From: Penium margaritaceum
Lineage: Eukaryota > Streptophyta > Zygnematophyceae > Desmidiales > Peniaceae
Length of the DNA: 51,535 nucleotides
Direction: 5' to 3'
NCBI GenBank assembly: GCA_023375785.1
Contig: SZWC01004686.1
Coordinates: 31,441-82,975, forward strand
Under the pieces are notes generated by a model that made no database searches, was not told the DNA's origin, and saw only the letters and a list, made by a program, of their open reading frames with translations. Positions within the stretch are counted from its first letter, which is position 1; every line of letters starts with the position of its first letter. This document shows, one piece after another, positions 23,308 through 37,000 of this stretch. The position numbers and the translations under genes were made by a program.

Positions 23308-25320
23308 CAAGTACGTGTAAGTACGTGTAAGTGCGTGTAAGTTTGCGTACATTTGTGTAAGTGTGATCAGTGCGTGTAAGTGCATGTAAGTGCATGCCAG
23401 TGCGTGCCAATGCGTGTAAGTTTGTGTAAGTGCGTCTAAGTGTGTGTAAGTGCGGTTAAGTGTGTGAAAGTGCGTGTAAGTAGGTGTAAGTGCATGTTAG
23501 TGCGTGTAAGTGCGTGTAAGTGCGTGTAAATACATATAAGTATGTGTAAGTGTGTGTAAGTGTGTGTAAGCATGTGTAAGTTTGTGTAAGTGCGTGTAAG
23601 TTTCTGTAAGTGCGTGTAAGTGTATGTATGTTCATGTACGTTTTTCCAAGTGCATGAAAGTGTGTGTGAGTTCGTGTCAGTGCATGTAAGTGGGTGTAAG
23701 TGGGTGTAAGTGGGTGTGAGTGCGTATGAGTGCGTATAAGTGGGTGTAAGTGTGTGTAAGTACATGTAAGTGCGTGCAACTTTGTGTAAGTGTGTCTAAG
23801 TGTGTGTACGTTCATGTACGTACGTGTAAGTGTGTGTAAGTACGTGTGAGTGCGTGTAAGTTTGTGTAAGTGTGTATAAGTACATGGAAGTGCGTGTAAG
23901 TGCGTATTAGTACGTGTGAGTGTGTGTAAGTGCGTGTAAATGCATTTAAGTGCATGTAAGTGCGTGTAAGTACTTGCCAATGCGTGTAAGTGCATATACG
24001 TGCGTGTAAGCACGTGTAAGTATGTGTAAGTGCGTGTAAGTGCATGTAAGTGTGTGTCAATGCGTGTACATTTGTGTAAGTGCGTGTAAGTGTGTGTAAG
24101 TGCATGTAAGTACGTGTAAGTATGTATAAGTGGGTGTAAGTGCGTGTAAGTCCGTGTAAGTGTGTGTTAGTATGTGTAAGTGCGTGAAAGTGCATGGAAG
24201 TGCTTGCAAGTACGTGTAAGTACGTGTAAGTACATATAAGTGCGTGTAAATGCCTACAAGTGCATGTAAGTTTGTGTAAATACGTGTAACAATGTTTAAG
24301 TGCATGTTAGTACGTATAAGTGCATGTAAGTACCTGTAAGTATGTGTAAGTACGTGTAAGTGTGTGTAAGTGCGTGTAAGTGTGTGTAAGTGAGTGTAAG
24401 TGCGTGTACGTTTGTGTAAGTGTGTGTAAGTATGTTTAAGTGCATGTTTGTGGTTGTAAGTGTGTGTAAGTACGTGTAAGTGCATGTAAGTGCATTGAAG
24501 TGCGTGAAAGTGCGTGTAAGTGTGTGTAAGTGCGTCTAAGTGCGTGTAAGCACGTGTAAGTGTGTGCCAGTCTGTGCCAATGCGTGTAAGTACGTGTAAG
24601 TGCGTATAAGTGTGTGTAAATGCGTGTAAGTGCATGCAAGTACGTGTAAATGCGTGCAAGTGCGTATACGTTTGTGTAAGTGCGTGTAAGTTTGTGTAAG
24701 TGCGTGTAAGTGTGTGTACGTTAGTGTAAGTACGTGAAAGTGTGTATAAGTTCAAGTTAGTGCGTGTAAGTGCATGTAACTGTGTGTAAGTGCGTGTAAG
24801 TATGTGTAGGTGCGTGTGACTTTGTGTGACTACGTGTAAGTACCTGTATGTGCCTGTACGTGCGTGTAAGTACGTGTAAGTTTGCGTAAGTGCGTGTAAG
24901 TATGTGTAAATCCGTGTAAGTGTGTATAAGTGTGTGTAAGTGTGTGTAAGTGCGTGTACGTGCGTGTAAGTATGTGTAAGTGTATTTAAGTGCGTGTAAG
25001 TGCGTATAAGTGCGTAGAAGTGCGTAGAAGTGCGTGTAAGTATGTGTAAGTGTATGTAAGTGCGTGTAAGTACGTATAAGTGTGTGTCAATGCGTGTAAG
25101 TTTGTGTAAGTACGTGTAAGTGCGTGTAAGTGTGTGTAAGTGCGTATGAGTGTGTGTAAGTGCGTGTTAGTGCGTGTAAGTGCATATAAGTGCGTGTAGT
25201 TAAGTGTAAGTGCATGTAAGTGCATGTAAGTGCATGCAAGTGCATGCAAGTGTGTGTAAGTGCGTGTAAGTGCGTGTAAGTGCGTGCTAGCTTGTGTAAT
25301 TGTGTGTAAGTATGTGTAAG

Positions 25321-25480
25321 TTGGTGTTAGTGCGTGTAAGTACGTATAAGTACGTGTAAGTGCGTGTAAGTATGTGTAAGTACGTGTAAGTATGTGTAAG
25401 TTGGTGTTAGTGCGTGTAAGTACGTATAAGTACGTGTAAGTGCGTGTAAGTATGTGTAAGTACGTGTAAGTATGTGATAG
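25321..25480 (+). repeat. 80-bp tandem duplication
   Basis: The copies at 25321-25400 and 25401-25480 share the rare starting unit TTGGTGTTAG and differ only near the end. Confidence 0.88.
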
Positions 25481-26820
25481 TGTGTGTAAGTGCGTGTAAG
25501 TACGTGTAAGTGTGTGTAAGAGGGTGTAAGTACGTGTAGGTACCTGCAAGTGAGTGTAAGTGCGTGTAAGTGTGTGTAAGGGCTTATAAGTGTGTGTAAG
25601 TTGGCGGAAGTACATGTAAGTGCATGTAAGTGCGTGTGAGTATGTGTAAGCTTGCGTAAGTACGTGTGAGTGCGTGTAAGTGTGTGTAGTTGTGTGTCAG
25701 TGCGTTTAAGTGCGTGTAAGTGCGTGTAAGTACATGTAAGTACGTGTAAGTTTGTGTAAGCTTGTGTAAGTACGTTTAAGTGCGTGTAAGTGCATGTAAG
25801 TATGTGGAAATGTGTATAAGTGCATGTATGTGAGTGTAAGTGAGTGTAAGTACGTATAAGTGTGTGTAAGTGTGTGTACGTGCGTGTAAATACGTGTAAA
25901 TATGTGTAAGTGCGTGTAAGTGCATGTAAGTGTGTGTATGTGCGTGTAAGTGTGTGCAAGTGCGTGTAAGTGTGTGTAAGTGCATGTAAGTGCATGTAAG
26001 TGTGTGTATGTGCATGGAAGTGTTTGTAAATGCGTGTAAGTACGTGTAAGTGTGTTCAAGTGCGTTTAAGTGCGTGTAAGTATAAGTGAGTGTAAGTGCG
26101 TGTAAATGCATGTAAGTATGTGTAAGTGCGTGTAAGTGCGTATAAGTGCATGTAAGTACGTCTAAGTGTGTGTAAGAATGTGAAAGTGCAAGTAAGTGCG
26201 TGTAAGTTTGTGTAAATTTGTGTAAGTGCATGTAAGTGTGTGTACGTTTGCGTAAGTGCATGAAGGTACGCATGAGTTCATGTCAGTGCGTGTAGGTACG
26301 TATAAGTGTGTGTCATTGTGTGTAAGTACGTGTAAGTGCGTGTAAGTGTATGTGAGTGTGTGTGAGTGTGTGTGTGGGTGCATGTGAGAGCGTGTAAGTG
26401 CGTGTAAGTGCGTGTAAGTGCGTTTAAGTTTCTGTAAGTGCGTATAAGTGTGTGTACATTTGTGTACGTGTGTGTATGTGTGTGTGTAAGTGCATGTAAC
26501 TGCATATAAGTTTGTGTAAGTGTGTGTAAGTGCGTGTAAGTGCATGTTAGTGCGTGTAAGTGCATATACGTTCATGTAAGTTTGTGTAAGTGCGTGTAGG
26601 TGCATAGAAGTGCATGTGAGTGCATGTAAGTGCGTGTAAGTGCGTGTACGTGCGTGTAAGTGCGTGTAAGTATTTGTAAGCGCATGTAAGTGCGTGTAAG
26701 TACGTGTAAGTGCATGTAAGTACGTGTAAGTGTGTGTAAGTACGTGTAAGTGCGTGTAAGTGTGTGTAAGTGCGTGTCAGTTTGTGTACGTTCGTGTAAG
26801 TGCACATAAGTTTGTGTAAG

Positions 26821-26828
26821 TTTTTTTT
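26821..26828 (+). other. T8 tract at the boundary of the 4.15-kb units
   Basis: Eight consecutive Ts form the longest homopolymer I found in array 2, where runs rarely exceed five. The tract lies where the left 4.15-kb copy ends and the right one begins, and the 10-bp register breaks here. It may mark the exchange breakpoint. Confidence 0.7.
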
Positions 26829-29800
26829 ATGTGCGTGTAAGTGCGTGTGGGTTCGTGTCAGTGCATGTAAGTGCATGTAACTCCGTGTAAGTGCGTATAA
26901 GTGCATGTGAGTGCGTGTGTGTATGTGTAAGTACGTGTAAATACATATAATTGTGTGTAAGTTTGTGTAAGTGCGTGTAAGTATGTGTACATTGGAGTAA
27001 GTACGTGTATGTGCGTGTAAGTTTGTGTAAGTGCGTGTAAGTGTGTGTAAGTGCATGTAATTGCGTGTAACTGCGTGTAAGTGTGTGTAATTGTGTATAA
27101 GTACGTGTAAGTAAATGCAAGTGCGTGTAAGTGCATGTCCGTGTGTGTAAGTGTGTGGAAGTGCGTGTAAGTGTGTGTACGTTCGTGTAATTGTATGTAA
27201 GTATGTGTGTGTGTTAGTGGGTACAAGTGTGTGTAAGTGCGTGTAAGTGTGTGTAAGTGCGTGTAAGTGTGTGTAAGGGCATGTAAGTGCGTGTAAGTAC
27301 GTGTAAGTTTGCGTAAATGCGTGTATGTGTGTGTAAGTATGTGTAAGTGTGTGTAAGTTTTTGTAAGTGCGTGTAAGTTTTTGTAAGTGCGTGTAAGTGT
27401 GTGTAAGTGTGTGTAAGATGTGTAAGTGTGTGTAAGTATGTGTAAGTGCATGTACGTACGTGTAAGTATGTGTAAGTGCATGTAAGTTTGCGTATGTTTG
27501 TTTAAGTGCGAATCAGTGCATGTAAGTGCATGTAAGTGCGTGCCAGTGCGTGCCAATGCGTGTGAGTTTGAATAAGCGTGTGTAAGTGTGTGTAAGTGCG
27601 GTTAAGTGTGTGCAAGTGCGTGTAAGTACGTGTAAGTGCGTGTAAGTACGTGTAAGTGCGTGGAAGTGCGTGTAAGTGCATGTAAGTGCATGTAAATGTG
27701 TTTAAGTATGTGTAAGTGTGTGTACGTATGTGTAAGTTTGTGTAAGTGCATGTAAGTTTGTGTAAGTATGTGTAAGTGTATGTACGTTCATGTAAGTTTC
27801 TCCAAGTGCATGAAAGTGTGTGTGAGTTCGTGTCACTGCGCGTAAGTGCGTGTAACTGCGTGTAAGTATGTATACGTTGGTGTAAGTGGGTGTGAGTGTG
27901 TGTGAGTGCGTATAAGTGGGTATAATCACGAATAAGTACATGTAAGTGCGTGTAAGTTTGTTTACATGTGTCAAAGTGTGTGTACGTTCATGTACGTACG
28001 TGTAAGTATGTAGAAAAGCGTGCAAGTGCACGTCTGTGTAAGTGTGTAAGTGTGTATAAGTACATGTAAGTGCATGTAAGTGCATATTAGTACGTGTGAG
28101 TGTGTGTAATTGTGTGTACATGTGTTCAAGTGCATGTAAGGGTGTGTAAGTGCTTTCCAGTGTGTGTAAATGCGTATAAGTGCGTGTACGTACGTGTAAG
28201 TATGTGTAAGTGCGTGTAAGTGCATGTAAGTGCGTGTCAATGTGTGTAAGTTCGTGTAAGTGCGTGTAAGTATGTGTAAGTGCGTGTAAGTGTGTGTAAG
28301 TGCGTGTAAGTACGTGTAAGTATGTATAAGTGCGTGTAAGTGCGTGTAAGTCCGTGTAAGTGTGTGTAAGTATGTGTTAGTGCGTGTAAGTGCATGCAAT
28401 TACGTGTAAGTACGTGTAAGTACGTGTAAGTGTGTGTAAGTGCCTGTAAGTGCGTGCAAGTTCATGTAATTACGTGTAAGTGTGTTTAAGTGCATGTTAG
28501 CATGTATAAGTGTGTGTAAGTATGTTTAAGTATGTGTAAGTACGTGTAAGTGCGTGTAAGTGTGTGTAAGTGTGTGGAAGTGAGTGTAAGTGCGTGTATG
28601 TTGTGTAACTATGTGTAAGTATGTGTAAGTGCATGTTGGTAGGTGTAAGTGTGTGTAAGTACGTGTAAGTGCGTGTAAGTACATTGAAGTGTGTGTAAGT
28701 ACGTGTAAGTGTGTGTAAGTACGTTTAAGTTTGTGTAAGTACATGTAAGTGTGTGCCAGTCCGTGCCAATGCGTGTAAGTTTGTGTAAGTGCGTGTAAGT
28801 ACGTGTAAGTACGTGTAAGTGTGTGTAAGTGTGTGTGAATACGTGTAAGTGCGTGCAAGTACGTGTAAGTGCGTGCAAGTACGTGTAAGTTCGTGTAAGT
28901 GCGTGTAAGTTTGTGTAAGTGCGTGTAAGTGTGTATACGTTTGTGTAAGTGCGTGAAAGTGTGTATGAGTTTGACTCAGTGCGTGTAAGTGCATGGAACA
29001 GTGTGTAAGTGCGTGTAAGTGTGTGTAAGTGCGTGTGACTGTGTGTGAGTGCGTGTAAGTACGTGTATGTGCCTGTAAGTGCGTTTAAGTGCATGTGAGT
29101 TTGAGTAAGTACGCGTAAGTGTGTTTGCATTCGTGTAAATACGTGTAAGGGTGTGTAAGTGCGTGTAAGTACGTGTAAGTTTGTGTAAGTGCGTGTTAGT
29201 ATGTGTATGTCCCTGTAAGTGTGTGTAAATGTGTGTAAGTGTGTGTAAGTGCGTATAAGTGCGTGTAAGTATGTGAGAGTTTATGTAAGTGCGTGTAAGT
29301 GTGTATAAGTGTGTAGAAGTGCGTAGAAATGCGTGTAAGTATGTGTTAGTATGTGTAAGTGCGTATAAGTACGTGTAAGTGTGTGTCAATGCGTGTAAGT
29401 TCGTGTAAGTGCATGTAAGTGTGTGGAAGTGTGTGTAAGTGAGTGTTAGTGTGTGTAAGTGCAAATAAGTGTGTGTAGGCGTGTATAAGTGCGTGTAAGT
29501 GCGTGTAAGTGCAAGCAAGTGCATGCAAGTGCGTGTAAATGCGTGTAAGTGCTTGTAAGTGCGTGTTAGTTTGTGTAATTGCGTGTAAGTATGTGTAAGT
29601 GCGTGTTAGTGCGTGTAAGTACATCTAAGTTCATGTAAGTGTGTGTAAGTATATGTAAGTACGTGTAAGTACATGTAAGTGCGTGTAAGTGCGTGTAAGT
29701 ATGCATAAGTGTGTGTAAGTCTGTGTAAGTACGTGTAAGTACCTATAAGTGCGTCTAAGTGCGTGTAAGTGCGTGTAAGTGCGTACAAGTATGTGTAAGT

Positions 29801-30830
29801 GGGTGTAAGTTGGCGTAAGTACGTGTAAGTGCATGTAAGTGCGTGTAAGTATGTGTAAGTATGTGGAAGTACGTGTGAGTGATTGTTAGTGTGTGTAAGT
29901 GTGTGTGAGTGCGTTTAAGTGCGTGTAACTGCGTGTAAGTACATGTAAGTACGTGTAAGTTTTTGTAAGTTTGTGTAAGTACGTTTAAGTGCGTGTAAGT
30001 GTGTTTAAGTGCGTGTAAGTGCGTATACGTGCATGTAAGTGGGTGTAAGTGAGTGTTAGTACGTGCAAGTATGTGTAAGTGTGTATAAGTACGTGTAAGT
30101 GCGTGTAAGTATGTGTAAGTGCGTGTAAGTGCGTGTAAGTGTGTGTATGTACTTGTAAGTGTGCAAGTGCGTGTAAGTGTGTGTAAGTGCATGTTAGTGC
30201 ATGTAAGTGTGTGTATGTGCATGGAAGTGTGTGTAAATGCGTGTAAGTACGTGTAAGTGTGTGTAAGTGCGTTTAAGTGCATGCAAGTAAGTATAAGTGC
30301 GTGTAAGTGCGTGTAAATGCATGTAAGTATGTGTACGTGCGTGTAAGTACGTGTAAGTGCATGTAAGTGCATGTAAGTGTATGTAAGTGTGTGTACATTT
30401 GTGTAAGTGCATGAAAGTATGCGTGAGTTCGTGTCAGTGCGTGTAAGAACGTATAAGTGCGTGTCATTGCGTGTAAGTACGTGTATGTGCGTGTAAGTGT
30501 AAGTGAGTGCATGTGAGTGTGTGTGAGTGCATGTGATTGCGTGTAAGTGTGTGTAAGTGCGTGTAAGTGCATGCAAGCTTGTGTAAGTACGTATAAGTGT
30601 GTGTACACTTGTGTACGTGTGTGTATGTGTGTGTAAGTGCGTGTAACTGCATATAAGTATGTGTAAGTGCGTGTTAGTGTGTGTAAGTGCATGTTAGTGC
30701 GTGTAAGTGCGTATAAGTTCATGTAAGTTTGTGTAAGTGCGTGTGAGTGCGTAGAAGTGCATGTGAGTGCGTGTAAGTGCGTGTAAGTGCATGTAAGTGC
30801 GTGTAAGTATTTGTAAGTTGGTGTAAGTTT

Positions 30831-33800
30831 GTGTAAGAACGTGTAAGTGTGTGTAAGTGCGTGTAACTGCGTGTGAGTGCCTGTAAGTGTGTGAAAGTGT
30901 GTATAAGTGTGTGCAAGTGCATGCAAGTGTGTCTAAGTGCGTGTAAGTGCATGTAAGAGCAAGTATGTACATGTAACTGCGTGTAATTTTGTGTAAGTGT
31001 GTGTAAGTGTGTGTAAGTGCGTGTTAGTGCATGTTAGTGTGTGAGAGTACGTGTACGTTCGTGTAAGTACATGTAAGTATGTGTAAGTGCATGTAAGTGC
31101 GTGTAAGTTTGCATAAGTGCGTGTCAGTATGTGCAAGTGCATGTAAGTGTGTGCAAGTGTATGTAAGTGTGTGTAAGTATGTGTAAGTGCGTGTAAGTTC
31201 ACGTACGTGCGTGTGAGTATGTACGAGTGCGTGTAAGTGTGTGTACGTGTGTGTAAGCACGTGTAAGTATGTGTAAATGCGTGTAACTGTGTGTAACTGC
31301 GTGTCAGTGCGTGTAAGTTTGTGTAAGTACGTGTAAGTGCGTGCAAGTGCGTGTAAGTAAGTGTAAGTGCGTGTAAGTATGTGTAAGTGCTGGTAAGTGC
31401 GTTTAATTGTGTGTATATGTGTGTCAGTGCGTGTAAGTGCATACTAGTGCGTGTAATTTCGTGTAAGTACATGTAAGTGCGTGTAAGTATGTGTACGTGC
31501 GTGTAAGTGCGTATAAGTGTGTGTTAGGGTGTGTAAGTGCTTGAAAGTGCGTGTAAGTTGGCGTAAGTGCGTGTACGTGCGTGTAAGTGTGTGTAAGTTT
31601 GTCTAAGTACGTGTGAGTGTGTGAAAGTGTGTGTAAGTGAGTTTAAGTGTATGTAAGTGCATGTAAGTGCGTGTAAGTACGTGTATGTACATGTAAGTGC
31701 GTGTAAATACGTGTCAGTGCATGTAAGTGCGTGTAAGTGTGTTGAAGTCTGTGTAAGTGTGTTTACGTGCATGTAAGTACGTGTAAATGCGTGTAAGTGC
31801 GTGTAAGTGTGTGTAAGTATGTGTAAGTACGTGTAAGTGTGTGTAAGTTTGTGTAAGCTTGTGTAAGTGTGTGTAAGTGTGTGTACGTTTTTGTACGTGC
31901 GTGAAAGTACGTGTGAGTTCGTGTCAATGCGTGTAAGTGTGTGTAAGTGTGTGCCATTGCGTGTAAGTATGTGTAAGTGTGTGTAAGTGTATGCGAGTGC
32001 TTGTGAGAGTGTGTGAGTGCATGTGAGTGCGTGTTAGTACGTGTAAGTGCGTGAAAGTATGTGTAAGTTCGTGTAAGTACGTGTAAGTGTGTGTAAGTGC
32101 GTGTAAGTGCATGTAAGTACGTGTCAGTGCATGTAAGTGCGTATAAGTGCGTATAAGATCTTGTAAGTTTGTGTAAGTGCGTGTAAGTGCGTGGAAGTGT
32201 GTGTAAGTGCGTGTAAGTGCGTGAAAGTGCATGTAAGTGCATGTTGGTGCGTGTAGGTGTGTGTAAGCCCGTGTAAGTGCATGTAAGTACATGTAAGTGT
32301 GTGTAAGTGTGTGTAAGTGTGTGTAAGTGCGTGTAAGTATGTGTAAGTGCATGCAAGTGCATGCAAGTCTGTGTAAGTGCATGTAAGTGTGTGTAAGAGC
32401 GTGTAAGGGCCAGTACGTGCGTGTAAGTTTGTGTATGTACGTGTTAGTGCATGTTAGTGCGTGTAAGTACGTGTACGTTTTGGTAAGTGCATATAAGTGT
32501 GTGTGTAAGTGCATGTAAGTGTGTGTAAGTACGTGTAAGTGCGTGTAAGTGTGTATAAGTGTGTGTGAGTGTCTGCAAGTGTGTGTAAGTGTGTGTAAGT
32601 GTGTGTAAGTACATGCAAGTATGTGTAAGTACGTGTAAGTGCGTGTTAGTGCGTGTAAATGCATATCAATGCGTGTTAGTTTGTGTAAGTACGTGTAAGT
32701 GTGTGTAAGTGTGTGTAAGTACGTGTAAGTGCGTGCAAGTGTGTGTAAGTACATGTAAGTGTGTGTAAGTACATGTAAGTGTGTGTAAGTGCATACAAGT
32801 GCATGTAAGTGCCTGTAAGTGTGTGTGAATACATGTAAGTGCGTGTAAGTGCGTGTAAGTTTGTGTAGTTGTGTGTAAGTATGTGTAAGTGCGTATTAGT
32901 GCGTGTAAGTGTGTGTAAGTACATGTAAGTGTGTGTAAGTGCATACAAGTGCATGTAAGTGCCTGTAAGTGTGTGTGAATACATGTAAGTGCGTGTAAGT
33001 GCGTGTAAGTTTGTGTAGTTGTGTGTAAGTATGTGTAAGTGCACATTAGTGCGTGTAAGTGTGTGTAAGTATGTGTAAGTGCGTGTAAGTGTGTGGAAGT
33101 GCGTGTAAATGCGTGTAAGTGTGTGTAAGCACATGTAAGTACGTCATAGAGCGTGTAAGTGCGTGTAAGTGTATGTAAGTGCATGTAAGTGCATGTAAGT
33201 GTGTATAAGTGTGTGTAAGTGCGTATAAGGGCGTGTAAGTACGTGTAAGTGCATGTAAGGTTGCGTAAGTATGTGTAAGAGCGTGTAAGCATGTGTAAGT
33301 GCGTGTCAGTTTGTTTAAGTGCGTGTGAGTATGTGTAAGTATGTGTATGTGTGTGTAAGTGCGTATAAGTGCGTGTAAGTGCGTGTAAGTGCGTGTAAGT
33401 ACGTGTAAGTACCTATATGTGCATGTAAGTGCATGTAGGTGCGTGTAAGTACGTGTAAGTACGTGTAAGTTCCTGTAAGTGCGTATGAGTGCGTTTAGTG
33501 TGTGTAAGTGCGTGTAAGTGCGTGTAAGTATGTGTATATGCATGTAAGTGCGTGTAAGTGCATGTAAGTACGCCTAAGTGTGTGTAAGTGTATGTAACTG
33601 CATGTAAGTGTGTGTAAGTGCGTGTAAGTGCATGTACGTTCGTGTAAGTTCGTGTAAGTTTGTGTAAGTGTATGTACGTTTGTGTAAGTGTGTGAAAGTA
33701 TGTGTGAGTTTGTGTCAATGTCTGTAAGTGCGTGTAAGTGTGCGTAATTGCGTGTAAGTGCATGTACGTACATGTGAGTGCATGTGAGTGCGTGTGAGTG

Positions 33801-35490
33801 TGTGTGAGTGCATGTGTGTGTGAGTACATGAAAGTGCATATAAGTGCGTGTAAGTGTGTGTATGTTCATGTAAGTACGTGTACGTGTGTGTAATTGTGTG
33901 TAACTGCAGGTAAGTTTGTGTAAGTGTGTGTAAGTGCGTGTAGGTACGTGTAAGTGCATGTAAGTGCGTGTAAGTGCGTATAAGTTTGCGTAAGCTCATG
34001 TATGTACGTGTAAGTGTGTGTAAGTGCGTGTAAGTGTGTGTAAGTACGTGTAAGTATGTGTAAGTGCATACAAGTGAGTGTAAGTGCCTCTAAGTGCGTG
34101 TAAGTAAGTGTAAGTACGTGTAAGTGTGTGTAATTTCGTGTAATTGCGTGTAAGTATGTCTAAGTGCGTATTAGTGCGTGTAAGTGTGTGTAAGTACGTG
34201 AAAGTGCGTGTAAGTGCGTGGAAGTGCATGTAAGTGCCTCTAAGTGCATGTCAGAGCATGTAAATACGTGTAAGTACGTGTGAGTGCATGTAAGTGCATG
34301 TAAGTGCGTATAAGTGCGTCTAAGTGTGTGTAAGTGCGTGTAAGTACGTGTAAGTGAGTGTAAGTGAGTGTAAGTGCTTGTAAGTGCGTGTTAGTGTGTG
34401 TAAGTGTGTGTAAGTGTGTGTAAGTACGTGTAAGTACGTGTAAGTGCGTCTAAGTGCATCTAAGTGCGTTTAATTGCGTGTAAGTGCAACTAAGGGCGTG
34501 TAAGTGCGTTTAAGTTCGTATAAGTGTGTGTAAGTATGTGTAAGTGCATGTTAGTGCGTGTAAGTACGTGTAAGTACATGTAAGTGTGTATAAGTACGTG
34601 TAAGTGCGTGTAAGTGTGTGTCATTATGTGTAAGTGCGTGTAAGTTTGTGAAAGTGCGTGTAAGTGCATATAAGTGCGTGTAAGTGCGTCTAAGTATGTG
34701 TACGTGCATGTAAGTGTGTGTAAGTATGTCTAAGAACGTCTAAGTGCATGTAAGTACGTGTAAGTGCGTGTAAGTACGTGCTGGTGTGTGCCAATACATG
34801 TAAGTTCATGTACGTGCGTCTAAGTGCATGTAAGTGTGGTTAAGAGCGTGCAATTGCGTGTAAGTACGTGTAAGTGCGTGTAAGTTCTTGTAAGTACGTG
34901 TAAGTGCATGGAAGTACATGTAAGTGTGTGTAATTAGTGTCGGTGTGTGTAAGTGCGTGTAAGTGCATGTGAGTTTGTGTAAGTTTGTGTAAGTGCGTGT
35001 AAGTGTGTGTACGTTTGTGTAAGTATGTAAAAGTGCATGTGAGTTTGTGTCAGTGCGTATATGTGTGTGTAACTGCGTGTAAGTGCGTGTATGTGTGTGT
35101 AAATCTGTGGAAATGCGTGAGTGCGTGTGAGTGCGTGTAAGTTTTTGTAAGTACGTGTAAGTGTGTGTAAGTTTATGTAAGTGCGAGTAGGTGTGTGTAC
35201 TTTAATGTAAGTGCGTGTAAGTGCATGTAAGTGTCTGTAAGTGGGTGTAAGTTTGTGTAAGTGCGTGTAAGTACGTGTAAGTGCGTGTAAGTGTGTGTAA
35301 GTGTGTGTAAGTGCGTGTAAATGTGTGTGAGAGCATGTAAGTGCGTGTAAGTGTGTGTAAGTATGTATAAGTGCGTGTAAGTGTGTGTAAGTACGTGTAA
35401 GTGCGTGTAAGTATGTGTAAGTTCATGTTAGTAGGTGTAAGTGTGTTTCAGTGCGTATAAGTGTGTATAAGGGCGTGTAAGTGCATGTAA
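30831..35490 (+). repeat. Array 2, segment between the 4.15-kb pair and 35.5 kb
   Basis: Diverged 10-bp units with punctuation modules ending near 31932, 33722 and 35056 and one 150-bp duplication (32761). Register shifts are visible near 32505, 33500, 34935 and 35120. No gene is seen, and minus-strand open frames here are simple readings of the unit. Confidence 0.85.
32761..33060 (+). repeat. 150-bp tandem duplication
   Basis: The copies at 32761-32910 and 32911-33060 share GCATACAAGT (32791, 32941), a GTGAATACATG unit and GTGTAGTTGTG. Only a few bases differ. Confidence 0.92.
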
Positions 35491-36010
35491 GTGCGTGTAA
35501 GTACGTGTAAGTGTGTGTAAGAGTATGTAAGTGCGTGTAAGTGTGTCTTAGTGCATGCAAGTAGGTGTAAGTGTGTGTAAGTGCGTGCAAGTGTATGTAA
35601 GTTCATGTAATTGCGTGTAAGTATGTGTAAGTACGTGTTAGTGCATGTAAGTATGTATAAGTACGTGTTAGTGCGTATACGTGCATATAAGTGTGTGTAA
35701 GTGTGTGTAAGTGTGTGGAAGTGCGTGTAGGTGTGTGTAAGTGCGTGTAAGTGCGTGTAAGTACGTGTAAGTGTGTGTAAGAGTATGTAAGTGCGTGTAA
35801 GTGTGTCTTAGTGCATGCAAGTAGGTGTAAGTGTGTGTAAGTGCGTGCAAGTGTATGTAAGTTCATGTAATTGCGTGTAAGTATGTGTAAGTACGTGTTA
35901 GTGCATGTAAGTATGTATAAGTACGTGTTAGTGCGTATACGTGCATATAAGTGTGTGTAAGTGTGTGTAAGTGTGTGGAAGTGCGTGTAGGTGTGTGTAA
36001 GTGCGTGTAA
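35491..36010 (+). repeat. 260-bp tandem duplication
   Basis: The copies at 35491-35750 and 35751-36010 share GAGTATGTAA (35521, 35781), GTGTGTCTTAGTGCATGC and GTGTGTGGAAGTGCGTGTAG. They look almost identical. Confidence 0.93.
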
Positions 36011-37000
36011 TTGCGTGTAAGTGCGTGTAAGTGTGTGTAGGTGCGTGTAAGTATGTGTAAGTACGTGTAACTGCATCTAAGTGCGTGTAAGTATGTGTAA
36101 GTGTGTGTAAGTGCTTGTAAGTTTGCATAAGTGTGTGTAAGTACGAGTACGTACGTCTAAGTACGTGTAAGTTTGTGTAAGTGCGTGTAAGTTTGTGTAA
36201 GTGCGTGTACGTTTGTGTAAGTTAATGTAAGTGCATGTAAGTACGTGTAAGTGTGTGTAAGTGCGTGTAAGTATGTGTAAGTGAGTGTAAGTGAGTGTAA
36301 GTGCGTGTAAGCATATGTAATTGTGTGATATTATGTGTAAGTGTGTATACGTATGTGTAAGTACGTGTAAGTGCCTGTAAGTGCATGTATGTACGTGTAA
36401 GTACGTGCAAGTGTGTGTAAGTGCGTGTAAGTGCGTGTTAGTACGTGTATGTGCATGTAAGTGCGTGAAGTTTGTATAAGTTCATGTAAGTGCGTGTGAG
36501 TGTGTGTACGTTTGTGTAGGTATTTGAAAGTGCGTGTGAGTTTGTGTCTGTGCATATAAGTGCGTATAAGTGCGTGTAATTGCGTGTAAGTGCGTGTAAG
36601 TGCGTGTAAGTACGTATGAGTGTATGTGAGTGTGTGTAAGTCTGTGTAAGTGTGTGTAAGTATGTGTAAGTTTGTGTAAGTGCATGTAAGTGTATGTAAG
36701 TACGTGTAAATTCATGTAAGTACGTGTAAGTGCGTGTAAGTACGTGTAAGTGTGTGTTATTGTATGTAAGTACGTGTAAGTGCGTGTAAGTGTGTGTAAG
36801 TGCGTGCAAGTGCATGCAAGTGTGTGTAAGTGCGTGTAAGTGCGTGTAAGTGCGTATAAGTTTGTGTTTGTGCGTGTAAGTATGTTTAAGTGTGTGTTAG
36901 TGCATGTAACTGCGTGTAAGTAGGTGTAAGTACGTGTAAGTGCGTTCAAGTACGTGTACGTTTGTGTAAGTGCATGTAAATGCGTGTAAGTTCGTGTAAG

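Larger units (their letters stand above)
22450..30830 (+). repeat. Pair of about 4.15-kb higher-order units
   Basis: Many private variant combinations recur at a nearly constant offset. Examples are TTAGTGNGTACAAG (23078 and 27214, offset 4136), TGCCAATGCG (23405 and 27551, 4146), CCAAGTGCATGAAAG (23646 and 27802, 4156), GTGTGCCAGTC (24562 and 28751, 4189) and GTGTACGTGTGTGTATG (26462 and 30611, 4149). The two copies run about 22.45-26.70 kb and 26.82-30.83 kb and are clearly diverged, with small changes of offset from gains and losses of 10-bp units. The left copy also carries a private 266-bp duplication. Confidence 0.8.
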
